Origin: Candidatus Parvarchaeota archaeon
Lineage (GTDB): Archaea; Nanobdellota; Nanobdellia; Pacearchaeales; GW2011-AR1
Assembly (NCBI GenBank): GCA_004195435.1
Contig: PSPM01000002.1
Span: forward strand, 1-20,080
DNA: 20,080 nucleotides
Direction: 5' to 3'
This document shows positions 1-7,707 of the stretch, piece after piece. Below the pieces are notes generated by a model, which made no database searches, was not told the DNA's origin, and saw only the letters and a list, made by a program, of their open reading frames with translations. Both the position numbers and the translations under genes were made by a program. Position 1 is the first letter of the stretch, and the number at the start of each line of letters is the position of its first letter.

Positions 1-291
1 ATTTCTTTATGCCTTATATTTTCATTGTATTTCTTATCTACTAATATTCACAAATTTGCATTTAATATTGGGTTGGTTGGATTAATTTCTGGTTTTCCTT
101 ATTTTATTTTGAAAATTTTTGATTTTAATTTAACTAAGTTTTTATCTGGTTATTCATCCCTTCAAGTTTTACATGAATTAATAATTCAGAAATTATCTAG
201 TAATTTTTTAACCATATTTATTGTAGGTTTAATCTTCCTTTTATTTGAATTCTTTATTATGATTGTTTCTAAAAAAAGAAAAAAAGTTTAA
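1..291 (+). CDS. C-terminal part of an unknown membrane protein (5' end outside window)
   Basis: The frame is open from base 1 to a TAA at 289-291, so the gene very probably begins upstream. A TTG at 25 is the first possible start inside the window but has no clear support. The visible part is highly hydrophobic, with at least two probable membrane segments: one rich in Gly, Leu, Ile and Phe near the middle, and one close to the end (residues from about NFLTIFIVGLIFLLF). It finishes with a basic tail, SKKRKKV, which suggests a cytoplasmic C-terminus. I do not recognise a family. Function unknown. Confidence 0.5.
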   Translation: MSLCLIFSLYFLSTNIHKFAFNIGLVGLISGFPYFILKIFDFNLTKFLSGYSSLQVLHELIIQKLSSNFLTIFIVGLIFLLFEFFIMIVSKKRKKV

Positions 292-300
292 TCTATAAGG

Positions 301-310
301 TTTAAATATA
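301..310 (+). promoter_or_regulatory. TATA-like box upstream of the CBS-pair gene remnant
   Basis: TTTAAATATA lies 20-29 nt before the ATG at 330. This spacing suits an archaeal TATA box driving an mRNA with a very short leader. A T-run (322-329) directly precedes the ATG. Confidence 0.4.
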
Positions 311-329
311 GAATTAAACTCTTTTTTTT

Positions 330-665
330 ATGAAAATTGGAGAAGTTATGAAATCTGTTAAAACGATAGATGTGAATCTTAGTCTAGCTAAAGCTTCAGA
401 AATTATGAATTAAGAAAATATAGGTTTAATAACTCATAAAGATATTGTAAAAAATTTTGGAAAAAATGTTAAAGTTTCTGAAATAATGACTACTGAAATT
501 ATAAGTATTTCTTCTGAAGAAAATGTTAATGAGGCAATAGAACTTATGAAAGGTAAAAAAATTAGTGTACTCCCAGTAATAGATTCTGGTGGGCTTGTAG
601 GAATTATTTCCACTGATGATATTGCAGTAGATGCTTGCGAGGGAGAAGATTTTTTAATTGATTAA
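330..665 (+). pseudogene. CBS-domain pair protein, broken by an in-frame stop and an internal deletion
   Basis: From ATG 330 the translation starts like a typical CBS-pair protein (MKIGEVMKSVKTIDVNLSLA, then KASEIMN) and meets TAA at 411-413. The same frame continues at once with ENIGLITHKDIVKNFG, then VSEIMTTEIISISSEENV, then a complete second CBS domain (EAIELMKGKKISVLPVID, GLVGIISTDDIA) up to TAA 663-665. Compared with ordinary CBS pairs, about a dozen residues of the first domain, the hydrophobic strand and turn normally found between 'NIG' and 'LITHKDIV', are missing. The gene therefore carries both a nonsense codon and a frame-preserving deletion. CBS pairs normally bind adenosine nucleotides as regulatory modules. 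The second domain could still be made alone from ATG 486. The next gene starts directly after the stop (TAA-ATG). Confidence 0.75.
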
Positions 666-917
666 ATGATCTTAAATATATTCTTTATATTATTAGCAAT
701 TCCCTCTGGATTTTTAATTGCTTGGCTTGCCAGAGATGAATTAGTTTCTGGAAAAAAGTATTTTAGAATCTTAATTATTGTTTCTATTTTGGGGGCTATT
801 GGGGGAATTTTTTATGATCTTACTTATTTAAGTTTGACTTTTGTTTTTTATCTTATTATTAGTTTAATAAGTTTGATTAAAAGTGAAGACCAAAAATGGA
901 CTAAAAGAAAACTATAA
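666..917 (+). CDS. small hypothetical membrane protein (83 aa)
   Basis: The ATG at 666 abuts the stop of the CBS remnant, so it was probably co-transcribed with it. The protein has an N-terminal hydrophobic stretch (residues 1-21, MILNIFFILLAIPSGFLIAW), a short charged loop (RDELVSGKK), a second segment (about 33-50, Gly-rich, LIIVSILGAIGGIFY) and a third (about 54-70, LTFVFYLIISLISLI). It ends in a charged tail, KSEDQKWTKRKL. Three membrane spans are likely. I do not recognise the family and there is no catalytic motif. The gene looks intact despite the damaged neighbour. Confidence 0.6.
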   Translation: MILNIFFILLAIPSGFLIAWLARDELVSGKKYFRILIIVSILGAIGGIFYDLTYLSLTFVFYLIISLISLIKSEDQKWTKRKL

Positions 918-941
918 AAGGATTATTCAAAAATAATTAAC

Positions 942-3704
942 ATGTTAGATTTTAAAAAAATTGAAGAAAAAGCCAAAAAAGTTTGGAAGAAATATGATAA
1001 ACAGATTGACAATTCTGTTCAGGATGATAAAAAGAAAAAAATTTTTAGTTTTCTTGAAGGCCCTCCTACAGCTAATGCTCCTCCAGGATTACATCATCTT
1101 GAAGTTAGAACTTTTAAAGATTTAATTTGTAAATACCAGTTTATGAAAGGAAATAGTGTTCCTCGAAAAGGTGGTTGGGATTGCCATGGTTTGCCTGTTG
1201 AAGTTCAAGTAGAAAAATCTCTTGGATTAAATTCTAAAAAAGATATTGAAAAATATGGAAGTTCTAAATTCATTAAAAAATGCAAAGATAGTGTTTTCTC
1301 AAATATTGGTGATTGGAATATTTCTACTGAAGAATTAGCTTATTGGATAGATTTAGAAAACCCATATAGAACTTTAGATAATAATTATATTGAAAGTGTT
1401 TGGTGGAGTTTGAAAGAATTATACAAGAAAAAATTATTATATGAAGGTTACAAAGTTGTTCCTTTTTGTCCTAGATGTGAAACACCCTTATCTAGTCATG
1501 AAGTTGCTCAAGGATATAAAGATATTAAAGAAGATTCGGTTTATATTGCCTTTGAGATAAAAAATAAACCTAAGGAATATATTTTAGCCTGGACTACTAC
1601 TCCTTGGACCTTGCCAGGAAATGTCGCTTTAGCTGTCGGAAAAGATCTTGATTATGTGAAAATTAAACTAGCTGATGGTGATTTTGTTTATTTAGCTAAA
1701 GAAAGATTAGAAGTTATTAGGGGGGAATATGAGGTTGTTGAGAATATTAAAGGTTCTAATTTAGTGGGAATTGAATATGAACCTTTATTTGATATTGAAA
1801 AATTACAAAATGAAAACTCTCATAAAATTATTTTAGGTGATTTTGTTACAACTGAAAGCGGAACTGGTATTGTTCATACTGCTGGAATGTATGGGGAAGA
1901 TGATTATCAAGTTTGCGAAAAAGAAAATTTGCCTTTAGTGCATACTGTTGATCAGAATGGTGAATTTAATGATCTAGTTCCTAAATGGAAAGGAAAATTT
2001 GTTAAAAATGTTGAAAATGAAATAAAGAATGATTTGAAAGAGCGAGGTTTATTATACAGAAAAGAAAAGACTGAACACACTTATCCTTTTTGCTGGAGAT
2101 GTGATTCTCCTTTGTTATATTATGCGATTGATTCTTGGTTCATTAAAGTAAGCTCTGTCAGGGATAAATTGATTAAAAAAAATAAAGAAATAAATTGGTA
2201 TCCAGAACATATTAAAGGGGGTAGGTTTGGGAAATGGTTAGAAGGTGCTAAAGATTGGTCTCTTTCAAGATTTAAGTTTTGGGGAACTCCATTACCAATT
2301 TGGAGATGTGAATGTGGAGATGACAAAATGATCGGTAGTGTTGCAGAATTGAAAAAAGAATCTTTGAAAAAATTTAAGGAATATGATTTACATAGACCTT
2401 GGATTGATAAGATAAAAATAAAATGTACTTGTGGTAAGGAAATGAAAAGAATTCCTGATGTAATTGATTGTTGGTATGATTCTGGTAGTGCAAGTTTTGC
2501 TCAATTTCACTATCCTTTTGAAAATAAAAAAGAATTTGAGAGGCAATTTCCATATACTTATATTGCTGAAGCTATAGATCAAACTAGAGGCTGGTTTTAT
2601 ACCTTGCATGTACTGGGAGTTTTATTATTCGATAAACCCGCATATAAAAATGTAATTTGTGCCGGACATATAGTTGATGAAAAAAAGGAAAAAATGAGTA
2701 AATCCAAAGGAAATATTATCATTCCTAAAGATATAATTGATAAAACTGGAATTGATGCAGTTAGATTGCAATTTTGCACAACAGATGTTGGCAATTCTAA
2801 AAGATTTTCTTATGAATTAATGCGTGAAAATGTTTTGCCTTTTTTAACTGTTCTTGAAAATTCTTATAAATATTATTCTCAATTAGATGGAAAGAAGAAT
2901 ACTAAACAAATAGAGGATAAATGGATTTTGAGTAGACTAAATAGTTTGATTAAGAAAACTACTGAAAACTTGAATAATTTTTCTTTGAATTTAGCTTTGA
3001 ATGATATAATGGATTTCGTAATTAATGATTTTTCTAGAGTTTATATTAAATTTACTAGAGATAGAAATGATACTAAAGAAATTTTAGGAGAAATCTTAGA
3101 GAAAGTTAGTTTGTTGTTAGCCCCTTATGCCCCTTATATTTCTGAATACATCTATAGCTTCTTTGATAATAAAAGTGTTCATTTTAGTAATTGGCCAAAA
3201 CATAATTCTTTAAAAATTGATGGAGAGTTAGAAAAAAAATTTGAAATTATTTTAAAAATAATTGAAACTGGATTGTCCAATAGGGATAGATTGCAAATTG
3301 GATTGAAATGGCCTTTGAAAAAAGCAACTATTAAAACTAATTTGAAACTAGAATCTAACCTTAAAGAAATAATTAAACGTCAATTAAATGTTAAATCTGT
3401 GAATTTCATTTCTGGAGATAAAATTGAAGTTGAACTAGACTCTAAAATGACTTCTGAATTAGAAGCTGAGGGATTTGCTAGAGAGATTTCTAGAAGAGTG
3501 CAAGCTGAAAGAAAGAAAAGAGGTTTAGAAAAGAAAGATTCTATTAATCTTAAACTTTATCTTGGTAAACTAAACAATGTTGACCAACATATAGATCTAA
3601 TTAAAGAAAGAACTGGTTCTGAAGATATAAAAATTGTTGATAAAGAACATTCAAATTTTTTAAAGTTTAAAGTTAAAAATAAAGAATTTAGTTTCTCTTT
3701 CTAA
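942..3704 (+). CDS. ileS: isoleucyl-tRNA synthetase, GXHH-type
   Basis: A class I synthetase of 920 residues that charges tRNA-Ile with isoleucine in the cytoplasm. Visible in order: the N-terminal catalytic entry FLEGPPTAN (38-45) followed by GLHH (49-52) where HXGH is usual; GWDCHGLPVE (78-87); a Cys pair CPRC (176-179); the editing-domain motif TTTPWTLPGN (218-227); a CWRC pair; CECG and CTCG pairs that look like a zinc knuckle; DQTRGWFY; and KMSKS (584-588). An anticodon-binding domain follows, and the C-terminal stretch has the REISRRVQAERKKRGL segment typical of IleRS. Length fits the family. The start ATG 942 lies 24 nt after the previous gene. The swapped HIGH-type motif and the overall pattern resemble type 2 IleRS of some bacteria, which suggests lateral transfer; that is an inference. 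Confidence 0.96.
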   Translation: MLDFKKIEEKAKKVWKKYDKQIDNSVQDDKKKKIFSFLEGPPTANAPPGLHHLEVRTFKDLICKYQFMKGNSVPRKGGWDCHGLPVEVQVEKSLGLNSKKDIEKYGSSKFIKKCKDSVFSNIGDWNISTEELAYWIDLENPYRTLDNNYIESVWWSLKELYKKKLLYEGYKVVPFCPRCETPLSSHEVAQGYKDIKEDSVYIAFEIKNKPKEYILAWTTTPWTLPGNVALAVGKDLDYVKIKLADGDFVYLAKERLEVIRGEYEVVENIKGSNLVGIEYEPLFDIEKLQNENSHKIILGDFVTTESGTGIVHTAGMYGEDDYQVCEKENLPLVHTVDQNGEFNDLVPKWKGKFVKNVENEIKNDLKERGLLYRKEKTEHTYPFCWRCDSPLLYYAIDSWFIKVSSVRDKLIKKNKEINWYPEHIKGGRFGKWLEGAKDWSLSRFKFWGTPLPIWRCECGDDKMIGSVAELKKESLKKFKEYDLHRPWIDKIKIKCTCGKEMKRIPDVIDCWYDSGSASFAQFHYPFENKKEFERQFPYTYIAEAIDQTRGWFYTLHVLGVLLFDKPAYKNVICAGHIVDEKKEKMSKSKGNIIIPKDIIDKTGIDAVRLQFCTTDVGNSKRFSYELMRENVLPFLTVLENSYKYYSQLDGKKNTKQIEDKWILSRLNSLIKKTTENLNNFSLNLALNDIMDFVINDFSRVYIKFTRDRNDTKEILGEILEKVSLLLAPYAPYISEYIYSFFDNKSVHFSNWPKHNSLKIDGELEKKFEIILKIIETGLSNRDRLQIGLKWPLKKATIKTNLKLESNLKEIIKRQLNVKSVNFISGDKIEVELDSKMTSELEAEGFAREISRRVQAERKKRGLEKKDSINLKLYLGKLNNVDQHIDLIKERTGSEDIKIVDKEHSNFLKFKVKNKEFSFSF

Positions 3705-3739
3705 TTTATACTATTCTGGAGTAAAAAATCTTGAAAAAG

Positions 3740-3748
3740 ATTTAAATA
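3740..3748 (+). promoter_or_regulatory. TATA-like box of the TrmB-like gene
   Basis: ATTTAAATA lies 37-45 nt before ATG 3785. A GAGGAG at 3761-3766 lies 18 nt before the ATG, farther than usual for a Shine-Dalgarno site. An in-frame ATT at 3770 sits closer to it, so the exact start has some doubt. Confidence 0.4.
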
Positions 3749-3784
3749 GTTAAAACTGTTGAGGAGTTTATTAATAAAATCAAG

Positions 3785-4606
3785 ATGATAGTCAATGGAG
3801 AATTTTTAAGTAGACTGAGAAAAATATTTGATTTAAATTTATATGAAGTTAAAGTTTGGACTTCATTGTTATCTAGAGGGGTTTCTACTGCTGGAGAATT
3901 AAGTAGTATTTCTGATGTTCCAAGAAGTAGAACGTATGATATTTTAGAGTCGCTTGAAAAAAAGGGGTTTATTCTTATGAAACTTGGTAAACCAATTAAA
4001 TTTATTGCTCTAAAACCTGAAGAAGTTGTTGATCGTGTGAAGAAAAATTTAGTTGTTGCGGCTCAAAATAAATCTAAAAGGCTTGATGAAATAAAGGGCA
4101 ATGATGTATTGAATGAACTTTCTAATCTGTTTAATAATGGAATAAAATTTGTAGAGCCTGCTGATCTTTCTGGAAGTTTAAAAGGAAGACAAAATATGTA
4201 TAATCATCTTGATATGATGATTAAAAATGCAAAAAAAAGCGCAGTCATTGTTACTTCTTCAGACGGAATTAATAGAAAACTTGAAGCTTTATCTCAAACA
4301 TTAAATCAAGCAAAAAAGAAAGGAATTAAGATAAGAATTGCTGCTCCAATAAATTCTCAAAATGTTAAAATTGCTAAAAGTCTTTCCAAATATGGTGATG
4401 TTAGAGCACTTAATGAACCACATGGTAGATTTGCGATTATAGATGGGGAACAAATAATGTTTATGTTGTTAGATGATAAAACAGTTCATCCTAATTATGA
4501 TGTTGCTGTTTGGTTTTCTAGTGAATTTTTTGGTAAGTCTTTAGCATCTATGTTCGATTTGTCTTGGGCTAAGTTTAAACCCTTAAATAAGTTGGATAAA
4601 AGGTAA
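3785..4606 (+). CDS. TrmB-family transcriptional regulator
   Basis: A 273-residue DNA-binding protein. The N-terminal winged helix-turn-helix (about residues 8-80) reads LRKIFDLNLYEVKVWTSLL ... AGELSSISDVPRSRTYDILE, then SLEKKGFI and KPIKFIALKPEEV, the classic TrmB pattern. A coiled linker follows (about 80-110). The C-terminal half has the phospholipase-D-like fold of TrmB effector domains (SAVIVTSSDGI; PHGRFAIIDGEQIMFML). TrmB proteins in Thermococcales bind sugars and control sugar uptake and glycolysis. No sugar-transport genes are adjacent here, so the ligand is unknown; control of the energy genes nearby is possible but only a guess. It has its own promoter upstream and does not overlap its neighbours. 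Confidence 0.88.
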   Translation: MIVNGEFLSRLRKIFDLNLYEVKVWTSLLSRGVSTAGELSSISDVPRSRTYDILESLEKKGFILMKLGKPIKFIALKPEEVVDRVKKNLVVAAQNKSKRLDEIKGNDVLNELSNLFNNGIKFVEPADLSGSLKGRQNMYNHLDMMIKNAKKSAVIVTSSDGINRKLEALSQTLNQAKKKGIKIRIAAPINSQNVKIAKSLSKYGDVRALNEPHGRFAIIDGEQIMFMLLDDKTVHPNYDVAVWFSSEFFGKSLASMFDLSWAKFKPLNKLDKR

Positions 4607-4617
4607 TTTTTTAGAAA

Positions 4618-4629
4618 AATATATATATT
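4618..4629 (+). promoter_or_regulatory. TATA-like box of the 127-residue gene
   Basis: AAATATATATAT lies 15-26 nt before ATG 4644, predicting a leaderless or near-leaderless transcript. Confidence 0.5.
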
Positions 4630-4643
4630 GGATTGTCTTATTT

Positions 4644-5027
4644 ATGTCAATGAGTAATTATTCTTTAAAGGATGATTTTTCTGTTAGGTTTACATTAATT
4701 GAATTAAAAGATAACTATAGATTTTATTGGCATTTGAATAAAGATCTAGAAAAAGAAGCTAGAGTTCATTATTCTGAATTTTTAATTTACCCTTGGAAAG
4801 AAAGAGTTGCTGTTATTGATGAACCAAAAATTTATGAAGAAAATAATAAACTTGCATGGAAAGCTAATTTGATAAGAAAAAATTTAGTTTTTTTGTTTCC
4901 TGAAGCGGTTAAATCTAGATTAAATAATGGCAAAAGAAATGGAGTTTCTTTAGTAAGGCCTTTTGAAAATTTAGATGAAAAGTTAAGAAGATCTTTTATC
5001 AAAAACCGTGGCTTATTAATTGATTAA
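4644..5027 (+). CDS. hypothetical protein (127 aa)
   Basis: A soluble, charged protein of 127 residues that I do not recognise. The N-terminal half looks beta-rich with several aromatic residues (FSVRFTLIELKDNYRFYWHL ... EFLIYPWKERVAVIDE). The C-terminal half is basic and probably helical (AVKSRLNNGKRNG, LDEKLRRSFIKNRGLLID). There is no signal peptide, membrane segment or Cys motif. An alternative ATG lies two codons downstream (4650). It has its own TATA-like box. Its stop codon overlaps the stop of the convergent acetyl-CoA synthetase beta gene by 3 nt. Codon use looks like its neighbours. Confidence 0.7.
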   Translation: MSMSNYSLKDDFSVRFTLIELKDNYRFYWHLNKDLEKEARVHYSEFLIYPWKERVAVIDEPKIYEENNKLAWKANLIRKNLVFLFPEAVKSRLNNGKRNGVSLVRPFENLDEKLRRSFIKNRGLLID

Positions 5028-5647
5028 TCTGAAAAAATAATTCTAGAATCAACAACCTTTCCTGATTTTTCATTTAAAATGAATGGATTGATATCTAATT
5101 CTGCAATCTTTTTATTATTTGTAGGAATCTTTGATATTTCTACTAAAACTTTTTTTAATAAATTTGTATTTAATTTTTTCCCCCTAAATCCCTCAAATAT
5201 TTTTTTAGCTTTTAACTCTGAAATCATTTCTTTCGCGTCTTGAAGAGTTATGGGACATTTTCTTATAGAGATATCATCTAAAACTTCTGTAAAAATTCCA
5301 CCTAATCCGAATAAGATAACATGGTTAAATACCGGATCTTTTTTTATTCCGATTATTAATTGTTCCCCTTTGTAAAATTCTTGTACCATGATTCCTTTTA
5401 GTTTAATTTTCTTTTTATTTGCTGTTTTTATTAAATCTTTAAAATTACTTTCTAATTCTTGATTTGATTTAATAATTCTCACCCCATTTATTTCTGTTTT
5501 ATGTAAAGCATCTTTAGAAATTATCTTTAATACTAAGGGAGTTTTTATCTTAATTTCCCCTATCGATTTTACAAGTTGATTTTTTGAGACTGGAATATAT
5601 CTCTTAAGAAACTTTTCCGATTGAAATGCATCAAATACCTCTCCCAT
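5024..5647 (-). CDS. acdB: ADP-forming acetyl-CoA synthetase, beta subunit (ATP-grasp)
   Basis: A 207-residue ATP-grasp subunit. It works with the alpha subunit (14711-16090) to convert acyl-CoA + ADP + Pi into acid + ATP + CoA. Family motifs: VLKIISKDALHKTEINGVRI (about 39-58), whose His49 matches the conserved HK(S/T)D histidine that is phosphorylated in characterised ACD beta subunits; a GIMVQEF strand; FGLGGIFTEVLDDISIRKCP, the Gly-rich loop; and a C-terminal ELDINPF ... VVDSRI that holds the metal/nucleotide ligands. The motif reads HKTEIN instead of the commoner HK(S/T)DVG, a conservative change. At 207 residues it is somewhat shorter than the roughly 230 of Pyrococcus enzymes, mostly at the N-terminus and a surface loop. 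It is transcribed alone, divergently from the aminotransferase and 9 kb from its partner. Confidence 0.92.
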   Translation of the reverse strand: MGEVFDAFQSEKFLKRYIPVSKNQLVKSIGEIKIKTPLVLKIISKDALHKTEINGVRIIKSNQELESNFKDLIKTANKKKIKLKGIMVQEFYKGEQLIIGIKKDPVFNHVILFGLGGIFTEVLDDISIRKCPITLQDAKEMISELKAKKIFEGFRGKKLNTNLLKKVLVEISKIPTNNKKIAELDINPFILNEKSGKVVDSRIIFSD

Positions 5648-5665
5648 TTTATTTTTAGTTAATTA

Positions 5666-5677
5666 GATATTAAATAG
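5666..5677 (-). promoter_or_regulatory. TATA-like box of acdB
   Basis: Read on the minus strand this is CTATTTAATATC, 19-30 nt upstream of the acdB start at 5647. The 78-nt divergent spacer also holds the aminotransferase promoter. Confidence 0.45.
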
Positions 5678-5692
5678 TTAGCGGTATGAAAA

Positions 5693-5702
5693 TTATTTAA
5701 AC
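5693..5702 (+). promoter_or_regulatory. TATA-like box of the aminotransferase operon
   Basis: TTATTTAAAC lies 24-33 nt before ATG 5726. Confidence 0.45.
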
Positions 5703-5725
5703 TATCTAGATGTTATAAATTTAAG

Positions 5726-6874
5726 ATGGTGAATTTATCAAAAAGAGAATTGCAATTACCTGAACTTGAATTTCCAAAAATATTCAAAAAAGTGATTAAT
5801 GATAAATCTATAATTTCTTTGGGCCCTGGAGAGCCAGATTTTATTACTCCTAAACCTCTGCTAGATTATGGAAAAAAGATTATTGGAAAGAGCACCCATT
5901 ATTCAGAACCTCAGGGATTGTTGGAACTGAGGAAAGCCATTGCAAAAAAAGTACAAAGAGAAAATAAAATAAAAGCTGGCCCAGATAATGTTTTGGTTAG
6001 TTGTGGGAGTCAAGAAGCTATTTTTTCAGCTTTACTTACAACTATCGATCCTACTGAACAAGTTGTCTTACCAACTCCTGGTTATTTAGGTTATTTGCCG
6101 GCAATAGGATTAGTCAATGGAGTCCCTAAATATCTAAAATTGGAAGAAAAAGATAAATTTGAAATTAACCCAGATAATTTAAAAAAATCTATAGATAAGA
6201 AAAAAACAAAGGTTTTGATAATAAATAGTCCATCTAATCCTACTGGAAATGTATTGTCAAAAAAAGTTTTGGAAGAAATTGCAGATATAGCAGTAGATAA
6301 TAATTTGTACGTTTTCTGTGATGAAGCTTATGAACAATTAACTTATGATCGGAAGCATATTTCTATGGCTTCCTTGAATGGGATGAAAAATCATGCAATT
6401 AGTTTTCAAACTTTCTCTAAAAGTTTTGCCATGTGTGGTTTTAGATTAGGTTATGCTGTTGGTCCAAAAAAACTCATACAAGAAATGACAAAAGTTCACC
6501 ATTATGTTACTTTAACAGCTCCACATTTATCTCAATTAATTGGTGTTAAAGCTTTAAGTTTATCTAAAAAATATGTTAATTCTATGAAACAAAAATATCG
6601 TCGAAGAAGGGATTTTATTGTTAAGAGGTTGAATGAGCTTGATTTGTCAACACCTACTCCAGAAGGTGCCTTTTACACATTCTCGAACATTCAAAAATTT
6701 TCTAAAAATAGTGTTAGATTTTCTAGATTATTAATGGATAAAGCAAAAGTTGCTGTTATTCCTGGAACTGAGTTTGGCAAATATGGTGAAGGTTATGTTA
6801 GATGTAGTTTTGCAACAGATTATGATTTAATAGATAAGGCCATGAATAGAATTGGAAAATTTTTGAAAAAATGA
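5726..6874 (+). CDS. class I/II PLP-dependent aminotransferase (AspAT subgroup I-gamma-like)
   Basis: A 382-residue fold-type I aminotransferase, full length for the family. The N-terminal SLGPGEPDFITP, the cofactor loop CGSQEAIF, the substrate motif NSPSNPTGNVLSK, DEAYEQL (with the PLP pyridine-binding Asp), and FSKSFAMCGFRLGYAVG, whose Lys232 should form the Schiff base, are all present. The C-terminal YVRCSFATDYD carries the Arg that binds the substrate carboxylate. It probably moves amino groups between an amino acid (aspartate, alanine or an aromatic one) and 2-oxoglutarate; the substrate cannot be read from sequence. It overlaps the downstream ureohydrolase by 4 nt (ATGA), so translation is probably coupled, and both may act in amino-acid nitrogen metabolism. 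Confidence 0.92.
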   Translation: MVNLSKRELQLPELEFPKIFKKVINDKSIISLGPGEPDFITPKPLLDYGKKIIGKSTHYSEPQGLLELRKAIAKKVQRENKIKAGPDNVLVSCGSQEAIFSALLTTIDPTEQVVLPTPGYLGYLPAIGLVNGVPKYLKLEEKDKFEINPDNLKKSIDKKKTKVLIINSPSNPTGNVLSKKVLEEIADIAVDNNLYVFCDEAYEQLTYDRKHISMASLNGMKNHAISFQTFSKSFAMCGFRLGYAVGPKKLIQEMTKVHHYVTLTAPHLSQLIGVKALSLSKKYVNSMKQKYRRRRDFIVKRLNELDLSTPTPEGAFYTFSNIQKFSKNSVRFSRLLMDKAKVAVIPGTEFGKYGEGYVRCSFATDYDLIDKAMNRIGKFLKK

Positions 6875-7707
6875 AATTCTTTTTACATAATTCCAGTTTT
6901 GAGGATTCAGAAGTTGTTTTGATTGGAATTCCTGATGAATCTGGAAGTAGATCTAAAAGGAAAAAAGGAGTTTCCAAGGCTCCAGATTCTATTAGGATGG
7001 TTTCTAATGAAAGAGATGTTTTTGGAAAAAATAGAAAAGTTCAGTCTCAAACAGGAATTATAAAGAAAAAAATATGTGATATTGGAAATGTGGAAAAAAA
7101 TATGGCTAAAAAAACTATTTCTAAATTAGTTAAAAAGAATAAAGTTCCAATAATCCTTGGGGGCGACCATTCTATAACTAGTGAAATTTTAGCAGGTTTC
7201 AAAAATCTTAAAGATATCTCTTTGGTTTATTTTGACGCACATCCAGATATTAGATGTACTAGGGAAAAATATTATGGATCTGTCGTATGTGATGTATTAA
7301 AATTAGGAAACATTAATCCAAAAAAAAGTTTATTTATTGGGATAAGAGCATCTGAATCTGAAGAAATTAAGAATTTAAAATCTGAGAATCTTTTTGTAAT
7401 AACTCCTTATGATATCTCTAATCTTGGAATTAAAAAAATCTTTGAGAAAATAAAGAAAAAAGTTGGTGGAAAAATTTATATTTCTGTTGATATGGATGTT
7501 CTTGATCCCGCATTTGCGCCAGGTGTTGATACTCCAGTTCCGGGCGGTTTAACTTCTCAACAATTAATCTTTCTTTTGAAAAAAATATCCTCACTTGGGC
7601 TTATTGGAATGGATGTTGTAGAGATAAATCCGAAATATGATGAACAAAAAATGACTTCTCATTTAGCTTCTAGAATAATTGCGGAGGTTATTCAAAGTGC
7701 AAGATAA
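6871..7707 (+). CDS. ureohydrolase (agmatinase/arginase superfamily)
   Basis: A 278-residue Mn-dependent ureohydrolase. The metal ligands are all present: GGDHS (His100), DAHPD (Asp122, His124, Asp126) and SVDMDVLDP (Asp207, Asp209), followed by APGVDTPVPGGLT. Agmatinase (agmatine -> putrescine + urea) is the most likely activity in an archaeon; arginase, guanidinobutyrase or another guanidino hydrolase cannot be excluded. Odd: where agmatinases and arginases usually have a Ser-His pair just after DAHxD (the catalytic histidine), this protein has Ser137-Val138, so the His appears to be missing. That may mean a different substrate or reduced activity. The start ATG overlaps the aminotransferase stop. 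The C-terminus overlaps the start region of the ATPase gene, forming a three-gene operon. Confidence 0.85.
   Translation: MKFFLHNSSFEDSEVVLIGIPDESGSRSKRKKGVSKAPDSIRMVSNERDVFGKNRKVQSQTGIIKKKICDIGNVEKNMAKKTISKLVKKNKVPIILGGDHSITSEILAGFKNLKDISLVYFDAHPDIRCTREKYYGSVVCDVLKLGNINPKKSLFIGIRASESEEIKNLKSENLFVITPYDISNLGIKKIFEKIKKKVGGKIYISVDMDVLDPAFAPGVDTPVPGGLTSQQLIFLLKKISSLGLIGMDVVEINPKYDEQKMTSHLASRIIAEVIQSAR
7683..7687 (+). promoter_or_regulatory. Shine-Dalgarno site that sets the ATPase start
   Basis: GGAGG lies 9 nt before GTG 7697, inside the ureohydrolase coding region. It favours GTG 7697 over the in-frame TTG at 7679, which lies upstream of the site. Confidence 0.65.

Noticed and set aside
7679..7696. 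TTG 7679 as start of the ATPase
   Set aside because: The GGAGG at 7683-7687 lies downstream of it and 9 nt before GTG 7697; the extra six residues are not family-like.
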